A DNA stretch of 64,000 nucleotides from Alphaproteobacteria bacterium (lineage in GTDB: Bacteria; Myxococcota_A; UBA796; GCA-2862545): positions 1 to 64,000 of the forward strand of contig JACKEO010000019.1 in the NCBI GenBank assembly GCA_020632955.1, written 5' to 3'. Under the pieces are notes generated by a model. That model worked only from the letters and a program-made list of their open reading frames with translations, made no database searches and was not told where the DNA came from. Below, piece by piece: positions 53,753 to 62,500 of the stretch (positions are counted from its first letter, which is position 1; the number at the start of each line of letters is the position of its first letter). Made by a program: the position numbers and the translations under genes.

Positions 53753-54799
53753 GTGCTCGATCCCGACCTGATGCGACTGCTGGCGCCGCTCGACGACGAC
53801 GACGTGCTCCCCCACGGCGTGGCCATCGTGCACGCCGCCTGGGACGACGACCGGGCCCAGGCCACGGTGCGGCTCGTCGAGCCGGCCCTCGAGCTGCGCC
53901 TGCGTCCGCGCGGCGACGGAGCCGCCCTGGCCCGCTCGGCGCGCTTCGACCTCACCGTGGCGCCCGGCGTGCAGCACACCGAGGCCAGCCGCCGCGCCCT
54001 GCGCACCGTCGTCCGTCGGCTGGTGGCCCACGACACCGAGCCCCTGCCGGACGAGCCGCCCCGGGCCCCCGTGCCGCAGGCGCCGCCCGGCCCGGGTGTG
54101 CTGCACCTGGTGCCCGGCCACGTGGGCGTGGCCACGGATCTGACGGTGCGGGCGGTGCGGGTGCTGGGCCGCGTGGCGGCGCTCGTCACCGAGGACGGCG
54201 ACAGCGCGCCCCTCCGCCAGCTCCTCGCCGACCACCGCGTGCTGCACGAGGCGCGGCCGGTGCTGCGGGCCACCTCGGCGGCCGACGCGCAGACCGTGCT
54301 CGACCTGCTCCGAGCCGGCGAGGACGTGGCCCTCTTCGGCTTCGACGAGGGCATCCCCACCTTCGCCGACCCCGGCAGCTCGCTGGTGGCCCGGGTGACG
54401 GAGGAGCTGGGCGACGGGCAGGTGCGCACCGTGGGCGGCAGCTCCGTGCTCGGCCTGGCGCTCATGCGCGTGCCCGAGGCGCTGGAGCGCTTCGTCTTCC
54501 TCGGGGTGGCCGACGGGGGGGCGGGGCTCGACGCGGTGAAGCTCGCCGGGCTGGCCCGCGAGGTGCGCGGCGAGCTGGACCGTGCCCGCTGGGTGGTGGT
54601 GTTCGCCACGGTGGCGTCGGCGCGTGCGCTGGCGGCCGCGCTGGTGCCGGAGCGCCTGGAGCTGCTGCTGGCGGTGGCGCTCACGCGTCCCGACGAGGCG
54701 GTGCTGCGGGCCACCACGGGGGCCGACGCGCCCGAGCCCTTCGCCGAGGCCGCGGCCGACGCCCCGGGGGTCCTCTTCCTGCGGCGCGCCGGGGCCTAG
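53753..54799 (+). CDS. RsmI-like (tetrapyrrole methylase-fold) protein with novel N-terminal extension
   Basis: The 348-residue product starts at GTG 53753. Residues about 115-345 resemble RsmI, the 16S rRNA C1402 ribose 2'-O-methyltransferase. LHLVPGHVGVATDLTVRAVRVL stands for the usual PTPIGNLxDxTLRA block, TEDGDSAPLRQLL for the EDTRxTxxLL block, VALFGFDEGIPTFADPG for the VSDAGTPxxSDPG block, and GGSSV for the PGxSA loop. Each key block is recognisable but altered, so the substrate may differ. The first 110 residues have no counterpart in RsmI and contain no motif I know. It is six bases upstream of an RluD-family gene, which supports an RNA-modification role. Confidence 0.65.
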   Translation: MLDPDLMRLLAPLDDDDVLPHGVAIVHAAWDDDRAQATVRLVEPALELRLRPRGDGAALARSARFDLTVAPGVQHTEASRRALRTVVRRLVAHDTEPLPDEPPRAPVPQAPPGPGVLHLVPGHVGVATDLTVRAVRVLGRVAALVTEDGDSAPLRQLLADHRVLHEARPVLRATSAADAQTVLDLLRAGEDVALFGFDEGIPTFADPGSSLVARVTEELGDGQVRTVGGSSVLGLALMRVPEALERFVFLGVADGGAGLDAVKLAGLAREVRGELDRARWVVVFATVASARALAAALVPERLELLLAVALTRPDEAVLRATTGADAPEPFAEAAADAPGVLFLRRAGA

Positions 54800-54804
54800 G
54801 CGGC

Positions 54805-55770
54805 ATGGAGGACGAGGCACCCCGTCACCGCGAGCTCGAGGTGCCCGCGGCCGCCGACGGCATGCGGCTCGACCGCTTCCTCGCCCTGCGCTTCCGCGAC
54901 CGCTCCCGCTCCGAGCTGGCGCGGGCCATCAAGGCCGGGGAGGTCACCGACCCGTCGGGACGTGCGCTCCGGGCGTCGGCGCTGGTGCGCACCGGCGAGG
55001 TGCTGCACCTGTACGTGGAGGGCATCGCGCCCGGGGCGCCCCCGCCGCCCTTCCCGGCCATCCTCCACGAGGACGACCGCGTGGTGGTGGTCGACAAGCC
55101 GCCCGGCCTGATGGCGCACCCCGCGGGCACCCGCTTCGTCTACGCGCTCGTGGGCCTGGCGCGGGCGCGCTGGCCCGAGCTCGCGGTGGACCTGGTGCAC
55201 CGCCTCGACAAGGACACCTCGGGCGTGGTGGCCCTCACCAAGGACGTCGCGGCCAATGCCTTCCTCAAGGCGCGGCTCAAGGCGGGGGAGGGTCGCAAGG
55301 AGTACCTCGCGATCGTGAAGGGCCGGCCGGACTGGGACGCGCTGGAGATCGACGCCCCCATCGGGCGGGCCGACGGGCCCATCCGCATCCAGATGGCGGT
55401 GCGGCCCGACGGGCTGCCCTCGCGCACCGGCGCCGAGGTGGTGGCGCACCACCCCACGGCGGACCTGGCGCTGGTGCGGTGCCGCCTGCACACCGGCCGC
55501 ACCCACCAGATCCGGGTGCACCTGGCCCACGTGGGGTTCCCGCTGCTGGGCGACCTGCTGTACGGCGTGCCGCCGGAGGTCTTCCTCACCCACCTCGACC
55601 ACGGCCTGACGCCCGAGGTGCTGGCCGCCGCGGGCGCGCCACGCCACGCGCTGCACGCCCACCACCTGGTGCTCCCGCACCCCGACGGCGGCCTGATCGA
55701 CGTGCGCAGCCCGCTGGCCGCCGACCTCGAGGCCTGGTGGGCCGACCCGTCGCTGCCCGCCCGGGGCTGA
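54805..55770 (+). CDS. RluD-family pseudouridine synthase
   Basis: The 321-residue protein has an N-terminal S4-like RNA-binding domain (LDRFLALRFRDRSRSELARA, split as LDRFLALR and RSRSELARAI). The RluA/RluD catalytic domain follows with the signature HRLDKDTSG (catalytic Asp), then KEYLAIVKG, CRLHTGRTHQIRVHLA and the C-terminal HALHAHHLVLPHP. It isomerises uridines in 23S rRNA (the RluD targets are helix 69); sequence alone does not separate RluD from RluC. It starts five bases after the RsmI-like gene, so both are probably translated from one message. It is followed by a strong hairpin. Confidence 0.9.
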   Translation: MEDEAPRHRELEVPAAADGMRLDRFLALRFRDRSRSELARAIKAGEVTDPSGRALRASALVRTGEVLHLYVEGIAPGAPPPPFPAILHEDDRVVVVDKPPGLMAHPAGTRFVYALVGLARARWPELAVDLVHRLDKDTSGVVALTKDVAANAFLKARLKAGEGRKEYLAIVKGRPDWDALEIDAPIGRADGPIRIQMAVRPDGLPSRTGAEVVAHHPTADLALVRCRLHTGRTHQIRVHLAHVGFPLLGDLLYGVPPEVFLTHLDHGLTPEVLAAAGAPRHALHAHHLVLPHPDGGLIDVRSPLAADLEAWWADPSLPARG

Positions 55771-55783
55771 GCCCAGAAAGGGG

Positions 55784-55817
55784 TGCGGCCGATCGCCGGG
55801 GGGAGCGATCGGCCGCA
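55784..55817 (+). terminator. Perfect 12-bp hairpin after the pseudouridine synthase gene
   Basis: TGCGGCCGATCG (55784-55795) pairs perfectly with CGATCGGCCGCA (55806-55817) around a 10-base loop, starting 13 bases after the stop. There is no T-run, but the stem strength and position fit a bidirectional terminator between convergent genes. Confidence 0.6.
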
Positions 55818-55855
55818 GTGCTGGGGGGATGACCTGACAGGGTCGGGGGGGACAG

Positions 55856-55901
55856 AGGCCGCGCCCTCCAACCCCTCCCACGAAGTCGAGGGGCGCGGCC
55901 T
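55856..55901. terminator. Second 11-bp inverted repeat
   Basis: AGGCCGCGCCC (55856-55866) pairs with GGGCGCGGCCT (55891-55901) around a 24-base loop. It lies between convergent genes, like the hairpin 40 bases before it. A weaker 4-bp hairpin followed by six Ts sits at 55968-55986. Confidence 0.45.
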
Positions 55902-56040
55902 GTTCCTGTCGGTCGGTGTCCGCGGCACACGAGTGCGGACACACCCTGCTCTACGGATCGGGCGCGGGTGCCTTGAGCACTTTTTTCGAGGACCCGCGAA
56001 GAAGGGCGCGAGGGCCTGCGGGCGACGGCCTGAGGCTCCC

Positions 56041-56187
56041 GCACCCGCGAGCGTCGTTTGCGCACCCGCGGGCGTCGTTTGCGCACCCGCGGGCGTCGTT
56101 GACGCGCCCGGGAGCGTTGTGTGCGCACCCGCGAGCGTTGTGTGCGCACCTCCGGGCGTTGTTTGCCCACCCGCGGGCGTCGCCCGG
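56041..56187. repeat. Seven direct 21-bp repeats
   Basis: Seven adjacent units with consensus GCACCCGCGGGCGTCGTTTGC run from 56041 to 56187; the first three are nearly identical and the last four diverge. Each contains the self-complementary CCCGCGGG core or a variant. The array lies just 14 bases after the stop of the - strand MYXO-CTERM gene, in non-coding DNA, with no spacers between units. Confidence 0.85.
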
Positions 56188-56201
56188 CACCCACGGTGCG
56201 G

Positions 56202-59200
56202 TCAGCGACGGCGGCGCCGTCCGGCCCACGCGAGGGCGAGCACCGTCCACCACGCGCCCGGCGGCCGGGGGCCCGTGGCGCACCCGCACGCCGGGACCGG
56301 CTCGGCGGTGTCGGTGTCGGAGTCCGTGACGGTGTCGGTGACGTCGGGGGTGTCGCCGGTGTCCGGCCCGGGGCCCGTCTCGCCCCCGGGCCCGCCGGAG
56401 CTGCCGCCGGAGTCGCCCCCGTCGCCCGAGTCGCCGCCGGAGTCCCCTGGCGCGCCGGAGTCCCCGCTGTCGCCGCCCTGGCCGGAGTCGCCGCTGTCCC
56501 CGGAGTCGCCGCTGTCCCCGGAGTCGCCGCTGTCCCCGGAGTCGCCGCTGTCCCCGGAGTCGCCGCTGTCGCCGGGACAGGGATCCGGCGTGCCGGGATC
56601 GCAGTCGTCGTCCCGGCCGTTGCACACCTCGACCTGGTCGGGGTTCACGTCCACCCGCGTGTCGTCGCAGTCCCCCTCGCAGATGCGGAAGCCGTCGGTG
56701 TCGTCGTCGGCCTCGTCGTCGGGGACGCCCCCCACCAGATCGTTGTCCTCGCCGTCGCACAGCTCGGGGGCGAAGGGGAAGATGGTGCCGTCGTCGTCGC
56801 GGGTGTCGCCCTGGCACACGCGCCACCCGTCGGCGTCGTCGTCGGCCTCGTCGTCGGGGACGCCGCCCGTCAGGTCGTTGTCCTTGCCGTCGCACAGCTC
56901 GGGGGCGCCCGGGAACACGGTGCCGTCGTCGTCGACCGTGTCGCCCATGCAGGGGGACACGCCGTCGCCGTCGCCGTCGATCTCCTCCGGGAGCAGGCCG
57001 CCGTCGCAGTCGGAGTCGAAGCCGTCGCAGGTCTCGGGCACGTTGCCCACGAAGATCGTGCGCACCTGGTCGGACACGCGGCGGTTGCCCACCGTGTCCA
57101 CCGCCACCACGTGCCAGGTGTGACGGCCCTGGGCCAGGAAGGGCGACACGCAGGCCTGCGTCTCCACGGGCACGGCGATGTCGTCGGTGTGGAGCGCGTC
57201 GTCCACCCAGAGCTCGAAGTGGTCGAGCAGGCCGAGGAACTCGTCGGACCGGCGCTGCCAGCAGAGGGTGGGGGTGAGCAGGGCGCCACAGGCACCGTCG
57301 TCGGGGTCGAGGAGGACGAAGGTCTTCGGGGGCGCCGTGTCGACGAGGAAGACGCGCTCCGGGGAGGGCCGCACGTTGCCCGCCACGTCGAGCACCTCGA
57401 GGCGTCCCTCGGCCCGGCCGTAGGCAAGGGGGGACGACGCGGTGCAGGTGTCGCCGGCCGTGGTGCACACCACGGCGCCGTCCACGAGCACCCGCGCGCC
57501 CGACCACCCCGAGAGGTCGTCGGCCGGCGAGGTCCACCGGAACGTGGGCGTGGTCGTCCCCACCCGCAGGCCCTCGGCGTCCAGGCCGTCGACCTCGAGC
57601 AGGAGGTGGTCGTCGGACCAGCGCACGCGGGCGTCGAGGCGGGGCTCGTCGCACCCGCCCTGGGCATTCGTCCCGATGCCGAGGGTGCCCGCGCCGGCGG
57701 CGTCCGCGAGGTCGTGCACGCCGCGGTCGTCGCGGGCGCACCACACCACGTCGGGCTCCGGCCCGACGGGGAACCAGCCCCCCATCAGCGCGCCCCAGGG
57801 GCAGGCGGAGAGGGCGCCCGGCTGGGCGTTGGGGGGCTTCGCGCCGCCGTACCAGGGCACGCACGAGGGCGCGGCGTCGCAGCCGGTGCCGCGGTCGGGG
57901 CACCAGGTGGGGTCGTCGGTCACCTCCACGCGCACCTGGGCGGGGGGCGCCGACGCCTGGAGCTGGGTCACGCCGTCCACGAGGATCCGGGCGGACCCCG
58001 GCACCGCGGGGCGGGTGAAGCCCACCTCCCCGGGTCCCCTCAGATCGATGGTCGCCGCGATGCCGCCGTCCGTGGCGCGGCGCGCGTTGCCGACGAGGTC
58101 GAGGGCCTCCACGTCGAGCGTGACGCTCCCCTCCGCGTCCAGCCGGCACGCTGTGCCCAGGTCGGTGGACAGCGTGTCGACGTCGAGGGTGAGGCAGGGC
58201 ACCCCGTCGAGGACCACCCGGTAGCCGGCCAGGTCGGGGGCGCTGGAGGCCGTCCAGGCCAGCACGGTGTGCTCGGAGACCCACGCGGCGCTCGGAGAGG
58301 GCGGCAGCAGGGTGAACGTGCCGGGGGGCGTGGCGTCCACCACGAGGGTGCGCGCGGAGGTGGACTGCACGCTCCCGCCCACGCCGTCCCGGGCGACCAC
58401 CCACCAGGCGTGGGCGCCCTCCGCCAGGGCGGCGTGCGGGGGCACCTCCAGCGAGGCCGTGGCGCCGTCTCCGACCGGGACCAGGCCCAGGAGCCAGGGG
58501 GCGCCGTCCACCCAGAGATCGACCTCGCGTCCGCCGCCCGTGCCCTGCCACGACAGCCGGGGCGTGGGCCCCACGGTGGCGCCGTTCGCGGGCGACACCA
58601 GCTCGAAGGAGGCCACCGGGGCGGACCAGGCCGCGGGGCCCACGTGGGCGGCGGCGTCGCCCGAGGGGCGCGTGGCGGTCACCCGCCAGGCGCGGCAGCA
58701 CGTGGCGTCCCCGCCGGTCTGAGTCCACGTGCGGGTGGTGGGACCGAGGCCCGTGGCCGCCGACACCCACCCCGTCGTGCCCAGGCGCTCCACGGCCCAC
58801 GCCGTGACGGGCGCCGGGTCCTCCAGCGACCAGGCGATCTGCACGTCGGTGCCGCTCGCGAGCACCACGCCGGGGAGCGGCGCGGTGGGCACCACGTCCG
58901 GCACCACGACGGCCATGCGGGTGAGCGCTGCCACCACCGGTGCGCGGACGTCGCCCGGGAGGGGGTGGCGGAGGCGCACGAGGACGTCGTCGGTGTGGAA
59001 GGCCGCGGGGATCAGGAGGTCCACGCGGTCGTCGACCAGGTCCGGCGGGAGGGCGAGCACCGGCGTCCAGGCCTGGCCCCCGTCGGCCGACAGGTCGATC
59101 CAGGCCTCGTGGGGGAGGTGGGTCGGCGCGCCGGCTCCGGTCTCCCACGACCACGTCAGCGACAGCGAGAGCACGGCGGGGTCGCCGGCCGACAGGTCGA

Positions 59201-59408
59201 TCGGCGCGGTGGTCGTGGCCGTGGCCACGTCGGGGAGCGCCTCCCCGGGGGGCGCGGTGCGGGTGAGGGTGAGCGCCTCGCCCTCCACGAGCGCCCATCC
59301 GACCAGCGCCCATCCGCTGGCACCGTCCGTGGGCACGTCGTGGACGTGGAGGATCTGGTCCGCTGCGTGGGCTGGCGACAGGGCGGCCGCGAGGGCGAGC
59401 GGGAGCAT
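56202..59408 (-). CDS. MYXO-CTERM secreted protein with Ig-like and MopE-type repeats
   Basis: The 1068-residue protein starts at ATG 59408, just before the signal peptide MLPLALAAALSPAHA. Several fibronectin/Ig-like modules follow (markers TPRLSWQG, VDATPPGTFTLL, VDTAPPKTFVLLDP). Three to four acidic Cys units of the MopE putative-metal-binding type (ETCDGFDSDCDGG, ELCDGKDNDLTGG, EVCNGRDDDCD) occupy residues about 785-945. A long GDS linker (about 950-1000) leads to a Thr/Asp stretch and the C-terminal ACGCATG, hydrophobic helix and RRRRR. This end matches the MYXO-CTERM sorting signal, so it should be exported and anchored on or released from the cell surface. One unit lacks the final Cys of the CDGxDND-CDG pattern. 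The role is probably adhesion or metal-dependent surface structure. Confidence 0.8.
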   Translation of the reverse strand: MLPLALAAALSPAHAADQILHVHDVPTDGASGWALVGWALVEGEALTLTRTAPPGEALPDVATATTTAPIDLSAGDPAVLSLSLTWSWETGAGAPTHLPHEAWIDLSADGGQAWTPVLALPPDLVDDRVDLLIPAAFHTDDVLVRLRHPLPGDVRAPVVAALTRMAVVVPDVVPTAPLPGVVLASGTDVQIAWSLEDPAPVTAWAVERLGTTGWVSAATGLGPTTRTWTQTGGDATCCRAWRVTATRPSGDAAAHVGPAAWSAPVASFELVSPANGATVGPTPRLSWQGTGGGREVDLWVDGAPWLLGLVPVGDGATASLEVPPHAALAEGAHAWWVVARDGVGGSVQSTSARTLVVDATPPGTFTLLPPSPSAAWVSEHTVLAWTASSAPDLAGYRVVLDGVPCLTLDVDTLSTDLGTACRLDAEGSVTLDVEALDLVGNARRATDGGIAATIDLRGPGEVGFTRPAVPGSARILVDGVTQLQASAPPAQVRVEVTDDPTWCPDRGTGCDAAPSCVPWYGGAKPPNAQPGALSACPWGALMGGWFPVGPEPDVVWCARDDRGVHDLADAAGAGTLGIGTNAQGGCDEPRLDARVRWSDDHLLLEVDGLDAEGLRVGTTTPTFRWTSPADDLSGWSGARVLVDGAVVCTTAGDTCTASSPLAYGRAEGRLEVLDVAGNVRPSPERVFLVDTAPPKTFVLLDPDDGACGALLTPTLCWQRRSDEFLGLLDHFELWVDDALHTDDIAVPVETQACVSPFLAQGRHTWHVVAVDTVGNRRVSDQVRTIFVGNVPETCDGFDSDCDGGLLPEEIDGDGDGVSPCMGDTVDDDGTVFPGAPELCDGKDNDLTGGVPDDEADDDADGWRVCQGDTRDDDGTIFPFAPELCDGEDNDLVGGVPDDEADDDTDGFRICEGDCDDTRVDVNPDQVEVCNGRDDDCDPGTPDPCPGDSGDSGDSGDSGDSGDSGDSGDSGDSGDSGQGGDSGDSGAPGDSGGDSGDGGDSGGSSGGPGGETGPGPDTGDTPDVTDTVTDSDTDTAEPVPACGCATGPRPPGAWWTVLALAWAGRRRRR
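56483..56573 (-). repeat. 18-bp GGAGTCGCCGCTGTCCCC tract encoding GDS linker
   Basis: About five near-identical 18-bp units (read on the + strand) encode (GDSGDS) in the - strand protein, just before its sorting tail. Copy number could vary by slippage and change the length of the surface linker. Confidence 0.8.
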
Positions 59409-59500
59409 GGCGTCCTCGGGCCCGGGCGGGCGATGGCGTGGGCGCGACGTGAGCCGTCGGGCGCGCGTGCCATGGGGGCGTGGGTATCCTGTCCTCCCCG

Positions 59501-62500
59501 CTACGCCGCCGCGTTCGCCGAGGGACGCCGCCGCCGCCTCACCAGCCACGGCAGCAGCGCCACCCACGCCCAGCCGCCCGTGCCGGTCGCGCACCCGCAC
59601 GCCGGTGGCGCGTCCTCGCCGTCGCCATCCGGGCCGTCGCCTCCACCATCCCCGGTGTCGACCACGCCATCGCCCGTGTCCCCGGGCTCCTCCCGGTCGT
59701 CGTCCAGGTAGTCGGGCACGCCATCCCCATCGCTGTCCCGGTCGCCCTCCTCGGCATCGGGCACGCCATCCCCGTCGCTGTCCTCGTCCAGGGAGTTGGG
59801 CACGCCATCGCCATCGGGATCCCCATCCCCCTCCACGTCGTCGGGGATCCCGTCCCCATCGGAGTCCAGCAGCGCCACGGCGATCGCCCACGTCTGCGTC
59901 GCGACGCCGCCGTCGCCGTCGTCCAGGCGGAGTGCCACGTCGAACGACCCCGCCTGCTCGGGCGTCCACCGCAGCTCGTCGTCCACGATCTCCATCCCGT
60001 CGGGCCCGTCGACGAGCGTCCACGTCAGCACGTCGTCCACGCCGGGGTCGGTGGCCTCGAGCACGTACACGTACGCGGTGCCCTGCACGGCGGACGCGAT
60101 CGGTGCGCTCGTGATCGTCGGCGATGCGTTCACCACGCGGATCTCGGCGCTGCCCGACCCGGTGAGCCCGTCGGCGTCGGTGACCGTGAGGACCACGGTG
60201 AGCGCGACCTCGTCGGCCGCGCCACAGCCGACCCACGTCTCGCCCTCGCCGCTGTCGACGCCGCAGTCCCACGCCCAGTGCACCACGCCGCCGTCGTCGG
60301 TGCTGCCGCGGCCGTCGAGCAGGGGCGCGCTGCCCTCGCTCACGGTGTACGGGCCGCCTGCGTCGGCCACCGGCGCGTCGTTGACCGGGAGGATCGTGAA
60401 CGTCACCGTGGCCGTGTCGCACTGCGAGGCCTCGTCGCAGAGCGTGTAGACGAGCTGATCGGACGTCGTGTCGCTGCCGTCGTGGGTGTAGGTCAGCAGG
60501 CCGTCGAGCGTGGCCGTGCCGTGCAGGGGCGGTGTGGTGATCGTCAGCGTGGGGGAGGGCGTCTCCTCCTCCAGGTCGTTGTCGATCACGTCGACGTCCA
60601 CGGTGCCGCCCTCCTCGACCGTCGCGACGTCGTCAGCCGCGATCGGCGGGTCGTCGACCAGGCGCACGGTCACGATCACGGTGGCCGTCGCGCACTTGTT
60701 CGGCCGACCGAGGTCGCACACCTCGTAGGCGAAGCTGTCGGACGGGAGGTGCGCGCCGCTGTGCGTGTAGCGGATGCCTCCGTCGACCACTTCCGTGCTG
60801 CCGTGCGCGGGCGCGCTGGTCACGGTCACCCCGTCGGTGCCCAGGACCGAGTCGGCGTCGGTGTCGTTGGCCAGGACGTCGACCACCGCCGAGCCCTCCT
60901 CGTCGATCTCCAGCGCGTCGTCGGTGGCTACCGGCGCGTCGTTGATCGGGACGATGTGGATCGTGAGCGTGGCCGTGTCGCACAGGTCCGGATCGCCCAG
61001 GTCGCACACCTGGTACGTGAGGCTGTCGCCCGTCTCCGGGCCACCGAGGTGGGTGTACGCGAGGCCGCCTGCCTCCACGCGCACCGTGCCGGCGGTGGGT
61101 CCCGCGAGCACCGTGAGGCCCGCGTGGGTCAGGGTGGAGTCGGGATCGACGTCGTTGGCGAGCACGTCTGCCACCCCGCCCAGGCCCTCCTCGATGTCGA
61201 CGCTGTCGTCGACGGCCACCGGCGGGTCGTTGACCGGCGCGATCGAGACCTCGACCACGACCTCGACGCAGGCGCCCTCGGGGTCGCACACGGTGACGAC
61301 GAGGCCATCGGTGTCCTGCTCCCCGCCGCCGTGCACGTACGTGAGCTCGGTGCCGGCGACCGTGGCGACGCCGTGGTCCGGCGCGGTGGTGAGGTTGACG
61401 GTGCCCGCGGTGAGGTCGGAGTCCTCGTCGGTGGCGAGCAGGTCGACCGGCGCGACCACCTCGCCGCCCTCCACCACGTCCAGCGTGGGGTCGAGCGCCA
61501 CGGGCGGGTCGTTGATCCGCTGCACCGTGATCTGCACCTCGGCCAGGTCGCAGCTGCCTGCCGGGTCGCACACCTCGTACGTGAACGCGTCGCCGTCGTC
61601 CTCGCCGCCGAAGTGCGCGTAGAGGATGGTGCCGTCGGGCTGGACCGTGGCCGTGCCGTGCGTCGGCCCCACCTCCACGGAGGGCGGCTCGAGGTCGGAG
61701 TCGGGGTCGACGTCGTTGGCACGCACGTCGATCGCGACGCTGCCGCCCTCGTCCACCGTGGCCACGTCGGGGGCGGCGATCGGCGGGTCGTCGACCGGCC
61801 GCACCGTGATCCGGACGGTGGCGGTGTCGCACTGCTCGGCCTCGTCGCACACCGTGTAGACCAGGCTGTCCGAGGTCGTGTCGCTGCCGAGGTGGGTGTA
61901 GGTGAGCACGCCGTCGAACGCGACGGTGCCGTGCTGGGGCGGGGTGGTGACCGTCACGGTCGGCGCCAGCGTCTCCTCCTCGACGTCGTTGGCGAGCACG
62001 TCGATCTCGACCGAGGCGCCCTCGTCGACGGTGGCGGTGTCGTCCACGGCGGTCGGCGGGTCGTCGACCAGGCTCACGGTGACGCGCACGGTCGCGAAGG
62101 CGCACTCGTTGGGGCGTCCGAGATCGCAGATCTGGTACTCGAAGGTGTCGGACGGCAGGTGCACGCCGCTGTGCGTGTAGCGGATGCCGCCTTCCGCGAC
62201 GGCGGCCGTGCCGTGGACGGGTGCGCTGGTCACCGTCACGCCGGCGAGGTCGAGCACGGAGTCGGGGTCGGTGTCGTTGGCGAGGACGTCGACCACCACC
62301 GTGCCCTCCTCGTCCACCGTGACCGTGTCGTCGGTGGGCTCGGGCGCGCGGTTCGCGAGCAGGATGGTGATCGTGAGCGTGGCGGTGTCGCACCCCTCGG
62401 GATCGCCGAGATCGCAGATCCGGTAGACGAGGCTGTCGGTGGTCTGGTCGCCGCCGAGGTGGGTGTAGGCCAACCCGCCGGGCTCGACCTCCACCGACCC

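Larger units (their letters stand above)
55771..56201. other. Non-coding stretch between convergent genes
   Basis: 431 bases without a gene. It holds the two long hairpins, a small T-run hairpin at 55968-55986 and the 21-bp tandem array. Part of it is open on both strands because of the repeat, but no start, signal or family-like sequence supports a protein. Confidence 0.6.

Noticed and set aside
56041..56187. CRISPR array
   Set aside because: The 21-bp units are directly adjacent with no spacers, diverge along the array, and no cas gene is nearby.
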